Of a stretch of 64,000 nucleotides of DNA, positions 41,072 through 49,237 are shown piece by piece. This DNA comes from Sporomusa silvacetica DSM 10669 (lineage in GTDB: Bacteria > Bacillota > Negativicutes > Sporomusales > Sporomusaceae), in assembly GCF_002257705.1 (NCBI RefSeq), contig NZ_LSLK01000081.1, forward strand, positions 93,094 through 157,093, given 5' to 3'. How positions within the stretch are numbered: the stretch's first letter is position 1; each line of letters begins with the position of its first letter. The position numbers and the translations under genes are program-made. The notes beneath the pieces are model-generated. The model was not told the origin of the DNA, ran no database searches, and saw only the letters and a program-made list of their open reading frames with translations.

Positions 41072-42439
41072 TTATAGCGGAATAACCTTCACTGCCGCTT
41101 CCTCCACCGGGCAAGCATTCTCACAGGCACCACACCCGATACACTTTTGCGAATCTATATACGGGCGCTTGCTATCGTCGATGATTATAGCATCTGCCGG
41201 ACATCGCTCCTTACAGATCAAACATGCTTTCCCCTGGGCCCAAGCCAGACAAGTTAGCTTGTCCAATTTGGCAACACCAATTTTTACTTCTTCTGTTTTG
41301 ATTGGTCGGATTGCACCTGTTGGGCATACCTTGGAGCACAGCATACATAAGTCACAGGCGCCTTTACGGGGAATCAGTTCCGGTGTCTCATATGCAATAA
41401 TCCCGCTGGAAAAAGGCATTGGCACAAGTCCGCTGGTAGGACACACCTTTACACATCTATGGCAACGATTGCAGGTTGCCAGAAAATCGCTTTCAGGTAT
41501 TGCCCCTGGCGGTCTTAGGCTTGGTGATGCAAAAGAGCTAGCCATAAATAGTCTGCGTGCCGGTAAATTGATCAGGCTGCCGGCGGCAATGGCGGTACCA
41601 AGCTTTAAAAAATTACGCCGCGACTGCATATCGGCTGCCGCCGGCGGCTGTCTCCGGCCATTCCAACTAATTGCCTGCCGCGAACAAGCAGTTAAGCACC
41701 GTCCACAAACCAAACATTGGTCGCCGCTCCCTTTAGGACCGGTATCAACCGCGTTAACCGGACAGACACTCTTGCAATGCTCACAATTCACACACTTATC
41801 TGTTACCCGTACTTTTACCCGCCGCAAACCAGCCACCAGTGTAAATAATAGCCCTGTAGGACAAATGTAGGTACACCAAAATCTCGGAAAAAAAATAACA
41901 CCTGACAGTATCACAGCGGCCAGCAGCCACGGAAATTGGCCCTGATACAATCGGGTTATTTCATGACTAAACAAGGTCAACGGCGTAAAGACAGAAACTA
42001 TACCTAATCCGGCACTAGCCAACACAACGATAAGTGCCAGCCACCAATATTTTGCCTGCTTGAAAAACGCGGACAATTTCGTATTTGATGTTTTGGCTAG
42101 TTGGTCCTTGCAAAATAAGCGCCTGATATAATATACAAGATTCAATAATCCACCCAACGGACATAACCAGCCGCAAAAAAACCGCCCTATGAACGCCATT
42201 ACCAGCATTACCAGGATCGGAAGCCATATCCAATCAGGTATCTCCAATGCAGAACGCATATAAGTAATCAGCAGGAGGGGATCCATCCGTGAAAGCCACA
42301 AAAGCAGGTCGGCAGCCCGGCCAAGCGGATACTGCATCTCAGCCACGGCATATACACCGAAGACAACTACCGTAGTGGGAATGGCAAAGCGCCAAAACCG
42401 CAATTGCCGATTAACAAACTCTTTACCCTGCATTAACAC
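41072..42439 (-). CDS. NapH-NapG-like fused ferredoxin with internal Tat motif
   Basis: The 455-residue protein combines two usually separate subunits. The N-terminal half has about four to five membrane helices and the NapH/CcoG motif CGWLCPLGGLLN, then two [4Fe-4S] motifs (CVNCEHCKSVCP, CLVCGRCLTAC). At about residues 268-285 a twin-arginine motif (SRRNFLKLGTAIAAG) opens a NapG-like half with four more clusters (CNRCHRCVKVCP, CDLCMLCSKVCP, CLICKERCP, CIGCGACENACP). It should pass electrons from quinol or cytoplasm to a periplasmic acceptor, probably the DUF362 lipoprotein encoded just upstream (genes abut). GTG 42439 or ATG 42433 may start it. Confidence 0.9.
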   Translation of the reverse strand: MLMQGKEFVNRQLRFWRFAIPTTVVVFGVYAVAEMQYPLGRAADLLLWLSRMDPLLLITYMRSALEIPDWIWLPILVMLVMAFIGRFFCGWLCPLGGLLNLVYYIRRLFCKDQLAKTSNTKLSAFFKQAKYWWLALIVVLASAGLGIVSVFTPLTLFSHEITRLYQGQFPWLLAAVILSGVIFFPRFWCTYICPTGLLFTLVAGLRRVKVRVTDKCVNCEHCKSVCPVNAVDTGPKGSGDQCLVCGRCLTACSRQAISWNGRRQPPAAADMQSRRNFLKLGTAIAAGSLINLPARRLFMASSFASPSLRPPGAIPESDFLATCNRCHRCVKVCPTSGLVPMPFSSGIIAYETPELIPRKGACDLCMLCSKVCPTGAIRPIKTEEVKIGVAKLDKLTCLAWAQGKACLICKERCPADAIIIDDSKRPYIDSQKCIGCGACENACPVEEAAVKVIPL

Positions 42440-43393
42440 TCAGACCCTCACGACTTCAAGACTTTGCCAGTCGGGATTACCTGCCCCAAGTTTAGCCGCA
42501 ATCGCTAAATGACTGACATCTGTCAGCTTGAAACCCAGCAACCCAGCGCCATATGCATCTACCGCCACCATATCTGTTCCAAAAACAACTTGTTTCCATT
42601 CCTTGATTGGTCCTGGCCCGGAAGGACCATTGGCGGTAATGCCTTTGATAGCATCCATGATTGTCAGTGTCGGTTTCTTAAACGCAGCTAATTCCGCGAT
42701 GGTCTGATGCAAGTCTGTCTGATGAAAAAAACCTCTATCCCAAACCACTCCCATCAAGTTTTTCAGTCCGGCCGATATGCCAGTCGGATCGCTTTGTTTT
42801 AAGATTGGCATATTGATAAAGACATCTGCTTCTAAAACATCCCGTGAATAATCAGCCTGTTTCAATATTTCACCGTTTACATTCACTGCACTATAAAATT
42901 GGCCGGTGCGTGAATTAATGGTATACGCCCGCCCGCCAGCTCCATCTACTGCCGCCCGGATACCGCTCGCCTCCAGGCACATTTCACCAGAAGAGAACGT
43001 GTGATCAATAACCCGTACCTCTTTCGCCCCAGCCTGTAAACACTGCCGAACCAAAGCCCCCACCAGGATTGGGTTGGTAGTAACTCCTGCCTCCGGGCCT
43101 CGCGTGGAGCTGAAATTGGGCTTGATAGCAACGATATTTCCTGATTTAACAAACTGCCCTATTCCGCCCATTGCCACAAGACCCTTTTCCATTACAGTTT
43201 CCGGGTCCATTCCTTCAGCTATGACCAATCTCCGTGTTTGCGATGTTACCTCAGACTGAGTGTTCCCTTGAGGGCTCTTTTTCTGATTTTGATCCGGTAA
43301 TACCGGGCTACTAGATTGTGAAAAGCAACCAGGCAAAAATGCCGAAGCCAGTCCTGCGTAGGTAGCAACTTTAATAAAATCCCGGCGATTCAT
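42440..43393 (-). CDS. Tat-exported DUF362 lipoprotein
   Basis: The 317-residue protein begins MNRRDFIKVATYAGLASAFL with twin arginines at residues 3-4 and a lipobox (LPGC, Cys about 23), so it is probably a Tat-exported, lipid-anchored protein. The DUF362 domain reads VAIKPNFSSTRGPEAGVTTN, DHTFSSGEMCLEASGIRAAV, FINMPILKQSDPTGISAGLK and LTIMDAIKGITANGPSGPGP. It is more distant from the other two DUF362 genes, which lack the lipobox. It leads the lar operon under the MerR-type promoter 43455-43485, and the fused ferredoxin that follows is a plausible electron donor. Confidence 0.9.
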   Translation of the reverse strand: MNRRDFIKVATYAGLASAFLPGCFSQSSSPVLPDQNQKKSPQGNTQSEVTSQTRRLVIAEGMDPETVMEKGLVAMGGIGQFVKSGNIVAIKPNFSSTRGPEAGVTTNPILVGALVRQCLQAGAKEVRVIDHTFSSGEMCLEASGIRAAVDGAGGRAYTINSRTGQFYSAVNVNGEILKQADYSRDVLEADVFINMPILKQSDPTGISAGLKNLMGVVWDRGFFHQTDLHQTIAELAAFKKPTLTIMDAIKGITANGPSGPGPIKEWKQVVFGTDMVAVDAYGAGLLGFKLTDVSHLAIAAKLGAGNPDWQSLEVVRV

Positions 43394-43454
43394 TCCGAGT
43401 TCCCCCTTTAATTTTACTTACTTCTGCAATCATCATTTTGTCTTCTTAAAATTC

Positions 43455-43485
43455 ATTTTAGCACTTGGAGTTAACTCCGAGTCAA
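43455..43485 (-). promoter_or_regulatory. MerR-type promoter of the DUF362-ferredoxin-lar operon
   Basis: Minus-strand TTGACT, 19-base spacer with perfect dyad GGAGTTAACTCC, then TAAAAT. It is the cleanest member of the class. Confidence 0.8.
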
Positions 43486-43574
43486 GTATTTTATTTTATT
43501 TTGTTTCAGTTTGGTGGCTAAACTATACCAATTAGTAGATATAAAAACTGTCCTACTTATTGCACTTTAAAACA

Positions 43575-43598
43575 ATGAACCCTAGCCGAAGCTAGGGT
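43575..43598 (-). terminator. Terminator of the MBL hydrolase gene
   Basis: The stem GAACCCTAGC / GCTAGGGTTC closes a four-base loop (TTCG on the minus strand) and is followed by ATTGTTTTAAAG. Confidence 0.78.
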
Positions 43599-43709
43599 TC
43601 TATAAATGGGGAGGAGATCTCTATATAAACCAGATTGTATTGCCCATCCGGATTGCTTTATCTATTCTACTTTATTTTAAGCACTTGTCATTCTATTGCT
43701 TTTCAGTTT

Positions 43710-44831
43710 TTATTTAACCCTTTCCCACCAGCGCGAAAAGACTTGTTGCTGATTTTCAAGTTCTACTGGCTCCCCAATCATTGGAGTAAGAAGTTTGTAG
43801 TTCTTATTCTGACTAGCATCAGTTATACGTTTGAACGGCTCATCCCAAGGATGGTTGGCGATTGCGAACTTGCCTGCATGTCCTGGCAATAATGCCTTGG
43901 CTTTCAGTTCTTCAGCAGCCTGTGCCACTTCTTCCGGCATCATGTGTATATATGGCCACCTTTTGTCATACTGACCGTTCTCCATAATTACAAGGTCAAA
44001 ACCATGTAACGTTTCTCCGATTTGCTTAAAATGCGGCCCGTATCCACCGTCACCACTGAAGAATATCCGGCGCTCTGGAGTTACCAGTGCATATCCAGCC
44101 CACAAAGTCTTGTTGGGGCTTAGTAGGCGGCCAGAAAAATGACGTGCTGGCAATACATGGATGGTAAGGTCATTTTCCAATTCTAATGCTGTAAACCAGT
44201 CAGCCTCATGTATGATTTTTTTTTCAAATCCCCACTGTTCAAAATACGATCCTACTCCTAAACCGCAGATCACATTTTTGATTTTGGGTTTCAGAGCAGT
44301 AATAGTGGGATAATCTAAGTGATCCCAATGATCGTGAGAAATAAGCAAATAATCGATTTCCGGCATATCTTCGGCTGTGTATTGATTTGTTCCCTCAAAG
44401 GCCTTGTTTACGAAAGAAACAGGTGCTGCATAAGAACTAAATACAGGATCAATCAGAATCCTTTTGCCTCCAAGTTGCATAAAGTACGAAGAGTGACCAA
44501 GCCAAATAACTATATCCTTACTTTTGTCCAAAGTCATCAGATCTGTTTTTATTGTAGGAATAGAATCTGTCGGTACTAACCGTTCTTTTTTTGTAAAAAG
44601 ATAATTCCACAGCGCAGAAGTAGAACTGCTTTCTTCGGTAAATTTAGGAGTATAAACTAAATTCTGAAATTGCCCGTCAACATAATTAGGTGAACTATTG
44701 ATTCTTTCAAGGCGGACACCTTCAGGCAATGTTCCAAACTTAGGCTGCTGTAGATAAAGACCTATACCAAGAGATAATATGGCAAGACATATTATCAAAG
44801 CTACTAATATTTTTCTTAACCTTCTTTTCAT
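43710..44831 (-). CDS. Membrane-anchored MBL-fold hydrolase (RomA/NAPE-PLD-like)
   Basis: The 373-residue protein starts at ATG 44831 (GGAG six bases before) with a membrane anchor (about residues 6-25). The metallo-beta-lactamase domain has LGHSSYFMQLGGKRILIDPV, the zinc motif SHDHWDHLD, FSGDGGYGPHF and PGHAGKFAIANHPWDEP. This is the UlaG/NAPE-PLD-like subgroup that hydrolyses phosphodiester or amide-type lipids or similar substrates, here outside or at the membrane. Two 3' remnants of close relatives lie at 21562 and 22810. It lies downstream of the ferredoxin remnant, so its ancestral promoter may be 45507-45537. Confidence 0.9.
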   Translation of the reverse strand: MKRRLRKILVALIICLAILSLGIGLYLQQPKFGTLPEGVRLERINSSPNYVDGQFQNLVYTPKFTEESSSTSALWNYLFTKKERLVPTDSIPTIKTDLMTLDKSKDIVIWLGHSSYFMQLGGKRILIDPVFSSYAAPVSFVNKAFEGTNQYTAEDMPEIDYLLISHDHWDHLDYPTITALKPKIKNVICGLGVGSYFEQWGFEKKIIHEADWFTALELENDLTIHVLPARHFSGRLLSPNKTLWAGYALVTPERRIFFSGDGGYGPHFKQIGETLHGFDLVIMENGQYDKRWPYIHMMPEEVAQAAEELKAKALLPGHAGKFAIANHPWDEPFKRITDASQNKNYKLLTPMIGEPVELENQQQVFSRWWERVK

Positions 44832-44845
44832 ACAATTCTCCATCT

Positions 44846-44957
44846 TTATTGTCTTAAAGGCTGATGCTTCTTAATCATGGTGCCATAGTCGCTGCGATCG
44901 CACAGCCAGGGTAAATCTAAATTAGACGTTATCTCATTTAAAATTGCTTTAATTTTA
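44846..44957 (-). pseudogene. Unrecognised C-terminal gene fragment
   Basis: The minus-strand frame KIKAILNEITSNLDLPWLCD and RSDYGTMIKKHQPLRQ ends in TAA at 44846. It has no start or ribosome-binding site and lies between the ferredoxin remnant and the MBL gene. Composition is protein-like, but I cannot name the family. Confidence 0.35.
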
Positions 44958-44968
44958 TATCAAGATGG

Positions 44969-45424
44969 CTAATTGGGAAAAACACGGATAGCGGCCTCGC
45001 CATCGATTGGGCACGCATTCTCGCATGAACCGCATCCCACACACTTGTCAGGTAGAACGGTAGGACGATGATATTCATCCGCATTAATTGCCAGAACAGG
45101 ACATTGCTCGCCACAAATATAGCACATTTTACCCTCATTCCAGGCTATACAACGAGACTTATCTATAACAGCCTTGCCCATCCGGATTTCCTCCAGAGGG
45201 ACCTCTGCAATGGCTCCGGTCGGGCATACTTTCTGGCAGGCCAGGCATAAATCACAGCGATTTCGACGCGGGACAATATGAGGCGTTTCAAAATTCGCGA
45301 GACCATCGGTAATAGGCATCGGGCAGAGCGCATTGCTGGGACATACCTGAACACACCTTCCGCATCGGTTGCAAACGGCAGTAAACTCTGGTTCCGGTAG
45401 AGCCCCGGGAGGGCGTAACGAAAA
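44969..45424 (-). pseudogene. C-terminal half of a NapG-like polyferredoxin, without a start
   Basis: The frame from LRPPGALPEPEFTAVCNRCG to the end (CVGCGSCENACPIDGEAAIR) is homologous to the second half of the fused ferredoxin at 41072 (LRPPGAIPESDFLATCNRCH) and keeps all four [4Fe-4S] motifs. The Tat motif and everything before it are missing. Upstream the frame runs into the 5' end of a flavodoxin gene read out of frame, with no usable start codon, so it is probably not translated as a protein. Confidence 0.75.
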
Positions 45425-45472
45425 TAAGCGATAAGGCTCTTTGAATTTGCCATTTCCTATTCCTTCCTTTCC
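45424..45472 (-). pseudogene. 5' end of a flavodoxin gene, fused to the ferredoxin remnant
   Basis: The leader AAGGAAGGAATAGGAA and the first 31 coding bases (MANSKSLIAY) are nearly identical to those of the flavodoxin at 30995. The sequence then jumps directly to the ferredoxin. It shows that a promoter, leader and start codon of one gene were joined to the middle of another. Confidence 0.8.
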
Positions 45473-45506
45473 AATAATTGTTGACTCATAACTATCTTGT
45501 ACTGTT

Positions 45507-45537
45507 AGCATAAACCTTGGAGTTAACTCCGAGTCAA
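45507..45537 (-). promoter_or_regulatory. MerR-type promoter upstream of the flavodoxin/ferredoxin chimera
   Basis: Minus-strand TTGACT, 19-base spacer with perfect dyad GGAGTTAACTCC, then TATGCT. Confidence 0.78.
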
Positions 45538-45564
45538 GCACTTTTAATTTTCTTCCTGAATATA

Positions 45565-45682
45565 ATAAGAAAAGACTTGGCTTGTGCCAAGTCCGTTAGG
45601 ACGGCCGAATTGCTATGCCATCCATGGCGCAATCGGCACTAGCACCATCCGGGTGCGTCGCCGGCAGAAGCCTTAGTCGTTC
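45565..45682. repeat. Structured intergenic repeat B, copy 2
   Basis: The same 118-base length as the copy at 11811-11928, with about ten substitutions. The hairpins ACTTGGC/GCCAAGT and GCACC/GGGTGC are kept. Flanks differ completely from copy 1, so the shared edges mark the element. Confidence 0.7.
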
Positions 45683-45712
45683 AATCCAGGGAAAGTTATA
45701 CTTTACATCTGG

Positions 45713-45772
45713 AAAATAAGGGGCTGTCGACTAGCAATAAAATTTATCGCTGGCAACAGCCCCTTATTTTTA
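45713..45772. terminator. Terminator of the chemoreceptor gene
   Basis: The long stem AAAATAAGGGGCTGT / ACAGCCCCTTATTTT has a partly paired loop. T runs are present on both strands, and the chemoreceptor stop is 87 bases away on the minus strand. Confidence 0.75.
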
Positions 45773-45858
45773 TGCATAAAAGACTTTAATTCTTAACAAA
45801 CCCTATCTTTTTTCCTACTTTCAAGTGCTGGTAATGATCAGACAACTTCGACTAACAT

Positions 45859-47583
45859 CTAAATTGCAAATCTGGAAACAGCGGTGCGCAGGTCTTCAGA
45901 CATTTTTGCTAACGCCTTACTGGATGCCTCAATCTCTTGCATAGCAGCCGATTGTTCTTCGCCGGCAGCAGAAACAGTCTGGGTATGACTTGCTGTATCC
46001 TTACTCACTTCGTCAATTTCCCGCACATAGCCAACCATTTGCTTACTACCACTGACCATCTGCTGAATATCGCCCGATATTCTCTGCACCTGACCGGATA
46101 CATGGTGAATGAGAGTAGCTATCTCTTCAAAGGTTTTGCCAGCACTATCAACAACCTCTGTTCCTATTTGGACTTCTCTGGTTCCGCCCTCCATAGCTTG
46201 AACGGCCGTCATTGTATCTGTCTGAATTTCACCAATTAATTCGCCAATTTGCCTGGCCGCCCCTTGTGACTGCTCAGCAAGTTTTCTTACCTCCTCGGCG
46301 ACCACGGCAAACCCCCGACCCTGTTCGCCTGCCCGAGCGGCCTCAATAGCGGCATTTAACGCCAATAAATTCGTCTGTCCGGCAATACTGGAGATAGCCT
46401 CAACAATTTGTCCAATTTCTTTAGACCGTTCCCCAAGCTTGGCAACAGCTTGCGCTGAACTAGCCACAGAATTTTTAATATTAACCATCTGAATTGTGGC
46501 CTTGTCAACCGCTTCAACTCCGGTGACCGTAGCGTCGCTTGCCTTTTCGGTACTGGCAGCAACATTACCTGCGTTATCGGCAATTTGCGAAATACCATCA
46601 GACATCTTCTCCATATTCATTTGGGCAGCATTTGACGTCTCCAACTGGCTTGCCGCCCCTATAGCTACATTGGTAATAACGGTAGCAACCTGATTAGCTG
46701 TCTGCGCACATTCATAAGAACTTGCCGCCAACTGTTCAGAAGATGCAGCTACCTGCTCTGCTGCCTGGTAGATATTTTTAATCAAATTATTTGTATTATT
46801 CCGCATAATATTTAAAGCAGCCGCCAGGTCACCAAGCTCATCATTAGAGGACACATGTACCGACTCACGCCAGTCACCTTCAGCAAATCTGCGGGTATGC
46901 GTAAGCATTATCGTAAGTGGGTTCCGAATTTTGCCGACAATAAAAAAACTTAGTACTACTCCAACAAGTAAAGATACAGCACTCATAATACCGGCTACAA
47001 AAATAAGTCTGTTAGCGCCACCAATAGCATTGTCAGCACTACTTTGTACCTGCCCATCATTGTATGCTTTTACCTCATCCATTAGCTTCGTTAGTTCAGT
47101 AGTAACAGGTACCTGAACGCTGGCATTTTGGTTCAGCTGGGCTTGAAACATCTGAATACCGTCGGAATTGCCAGCCGCCTTTTCCCGGGCTAAGCTGCGG
47201 AGTATGGGTAGCGACACATTAAGCGATATATCTTTCCATTTTTTTGAGACATCAATCAGGCGTTGTACCTGCTCCTTTTTTTCCTCAGGCGTTACAGCTA
47301 GCAACTGGTTTTGTTGTTCTAACATTTTATTCAATTCCTGCTCAACTTGCTGGTAATACTTTTCGTCTCCATAAGCAATCACACCGCGCATAGCAATTGC
47401 AACCCCTCGCTGCGACAACGCTGCACTGGCCGATATACCACTACGCTGACTTGCCAGCTGGATCTCAACGATTCGTTCCTTCATGGTTTGCAGCGAACTA
47501 AAGCAAATTACACTCAAAATAACGATTACTAAAAGGTTTACCGCAAAACCTCCCGCAATCTTTTTTCCAACAGTCAGTTTCAA
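45859..47583 (-). CDS. Methyl-accepting chemotaxis protein, four-helix-bundle sensor
   Basis: The 574-residue protein starts at TTG 47583 (AAAGGGGGAG upstream). A first membrane helix (about residues 10-30) is followed by an extracytosolic four-helix-bundle domain (about 31-190), a second helix (about 195-218), HAMP (to about 270) and the signalling domain with the conserved hairpin tip EISSIAGQTNLLALNAAIEA... RGFAVVAEEVRKLAEQ. It feeds CheA. It lies next to the corrinoid/transport cluster, so its ligand may be the same substrate, but this is only positional evidence. Confidence 0.95.
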   Translation of the reverse strand: MKLTVGKKIAGGFAVNLLVIVILSVICFSSLQTMKERIVEIQLASQRSGISASAALSQRGVAIAMRGVIAYGDEKYYQQVEQELNKMLEQQNQLLAVTPEEKKEQVQRLIDVSKKWKDISLNVSLPILRSLAREKAAGNSDGIQMFQAQLNQNASVQVPVTTELTKLMDEVKAYNDGQVQSSADNAIGGANRLIFVAGIMSAVSLLVGVVLSFFIVGKIRNPLTIMLTHTRRFAEGDWRESVHVSSNDELGDLAAALNIMRNNTNNLIKNIYQAAEQVAASSEQLAASSYECAQTANQVATVITNVAIGAASQLETSNAAQMNMEKMSDGISQIADNAGNVAASTEKASDATVTGVEAVDKATIQMVNIKNSVASSAQAVAKLGERSKEIGQIVEAISSIAGQTNLLALNAAIEAARAGEQGRGFAVVAEEVRKLAEQSQGAARQIGELIGEIQTDTMTAVQAMEGGTREVQIGTEVVDSAGKTFEEIATLIHHVSGQVQRISGDIQQMVSGSKQMVGYVREIDEVSKDTASHTQTVSAAGEEQSAAMQEIEASSKALAKMSEDLRTAVSRFAI

Positions 47584-47712
47584 AAACCACTCCCCCTTTT
47601 TTTTTGATACTAATTCTTACCTATAGCTTCTCATTTGCTGTTGGCATTGCTAACTCGGGTTGCTGCCAAAACAATATATATATCAGTTTTCCGTCTGGTT
47701 CATATTCGACAA

Positions 47713-48357
47713 TTACTTTTGTTGTAATTCCCGACTCCAGTCTAGACATATTTCTACTCCCCGCCTAGCATCATCAACCCAGGCATCAGCATCGGTATAT
47801 TCTCTCACCTTTTCATTAACTATCCCGCCAATAAGAATTTTTATTTTTTTATCACGTTCAATTAGTCGAACCAATTGAATTGTTCGTTTTATGGGCTCAA
47901 TGCCAGGAGTAAGCAAACTACATAGACAAAGTACCCGAGCACCTGTTTCGGTTAAAGCCAGAATAAACTTATCTGGCGGTACATCAACCCCGAGGTCATA
48001 CACTTCAAAGCCGTAACAGCGTAACAAAGATCCTACCAAATTTTTTCCGATATCATGAATATCGCCCTCAATCGTGCCAAAAACAATTTTGCCGATAATC
48101 GGCCTTTTCTCAGTAGTTTCAACAACCGGCCCCAGGATGTCCATAATTTCCGAAAATATCTCTGAGGAAAGAATTAAATCTCCTAAAAAATATTCACCCC
48201 GGGAATACCTGTCCCCAACAGCCACCAGCCCAGCCCGGCATTTCTCTACAATATCCAGTGGTGATATGCCAGAATCCAAACTTTTTCTAACCAGTTCGAG
48301 CGCCATTGGCTCATCAAGATCACTGATCGCGTTCGCCAGAAGTTCTAACACCGTCAT
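47713..48357 (-). CDS. Corrinoid (methyltransferase cognate) protein
   Basis: The 214-residue protein has the helical cap domain (about residues 1-85, GDRYSRGEYFLGDLILSSEI) and the B12-binding Rossmann domain with the base-off motif GDIHDIGKNL (DxHxxG, about residues 100-108), CSLLTPGI and GGIVNEK. Such proteins carry a methyl group on cobalt between a substrate-specific methyltransferase and a second one that passes it to tetrahydrofolate or coenzyme M. The UroD-type protein at 53499 is the likely partner. It overlaps the GntR gene by four bases (ATGA), so they are coupled. Confidence 0.93.
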   Translation of the reverse strand: MTVLELLANAISDLDEPMALELVRKSLDSGISPLDIVEKCRAGLVAVGDRYSRGEYFLGDLILSSEIFSEIMDILGPVVETTEKRPIIGKIVFGTIEGDIHDIGKNLVGSLLRCYGFEVYDLGVDVPPDKFILALTETGARVLCLCSLLTPGIEPIKRTIQLVRLIERDKKIKILIGGIVNEKVREYTDADAWVDDARRGVEICLDWSRELQQK

Positions 48358-49100
48358 CGTTCCCCCTTCAGCGGATGTATATCCGAGACTAGTGAATACC
48401 TGTCACCCCGATAGTAGAAAACCCCAACCCCGATAGGCCGATTATTGTCGTCGTACAAAGCCTGCTGCAATTTTAGTACAGGCTTACCTTGCGCTACATT
48501 AAGTAATTTGGCATCAAATTCACCAGCACTTTCGGCAGTAAGAATAGCTTGACTGCTCACCGGTAAAATATCGGTGTGAATCATAATAACCTCAGAAAAA
48601 GCCTTATATTGAAACTCATTCTCTAGAATGGGGCGTCCCTTGATATACAGCATATATTTATGTTCAACAGCGATAGGTTCATTATCTGCCAAAAGAAGTC
48701 GGCAGTAATACAATATACCCTGATTAGCCTTCATACCTAACTTCACAGCAAATTCAGGGAATTCTTTGAGAAACTGTACATGAATCAACCGATATCCGGG
48801 CTCTTTCCCCCTATTCGTCATATGAGTATGAAACTCTTCCATTAAAAATTCAGCACGGTCCAAAGACGGTCTTGATACAAACGTCCCTTTTCCCTGCTGG
48901 GTACTAATAAGTCCACGCTCGGCAAGCAGACTCAGGCATTTGCGGACAGTGGTCCGGCTGAGCTCGTATTCCCGGCCAAGATCATTTTCTGATGGCAGCG
49001 ACTCACCGACCTTTAACTGCCCTGACAGTATTTTCTTCTCTAGTATAGTTGCCAATTGATAAAAGGGAGGGGTAAATGAATTTTTGTTAATTCTTTCCAT
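48354..49100 (-). CDS. GntR family regulator (HutC/UTRA type)
   Basis: The roughly 248-residue protein has a winged helix-turn-helix (about residues 10-75, LPSENDLGREYELSRTTVRK, GLISTQQGKGTFVSRPS) and a UTRA ligand-binding domain (ILYYCRLLLADNEPIAVEHK, to VGVFYYRGDRYSLVSD). The start is uncertain: ATG 49100 follows AAGGTGG at a longish distance, and ATG 49124 is possible. It probably senses the substrate of the cluster and may bind the shared motif at 50445 and 52030. Confidence 0.9.
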   Translation of the reverse strand: MERINKNSFTPPFYQLATILEKKILSGQLKVGESLPSENDLGREYELSRTTVRKCLSLLAERGLISTQQGKGTFVSRPSLDRAEFLMEEFHTHMTNRGKEPGYRLIHVQFLKEFPEFAVKLGMKANQGILYYCRLLLADNEPIAVEHKYMLYIKGRPILENEFQYKAFSEVIMIHTDILPVSSQAILTAESAGEFDAKLLNVAQGKPVLKLQQALYDDNNRPIGVGVFYYRGDRYSLVSDIHPLKGER

Positions 49101-49177
49101 GTATATTAAAATCCACCTTATCATAGCTGTTTATTATTGCCATTTACTTCTACATGAGCTATACCCGTTCCTTCCTC

Positions 49178-49215
49178 AAAAATAGGGGATAGCCCCGAGC
49201 TGCCCCGGGGCCACA
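49178..49215 (-). terminator. Terminator of the first MFS gene
   Basis: The GC-rich stem around GGCCCCGGGG / CCCCGAGC, ending ATCCCCTATTTTTGAGG on the minus strand, lies just past the stop at 49238. Confidence 0.65.
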
Positions 49216-49237
49216 AAACATCTCTAACTATGTCCCA

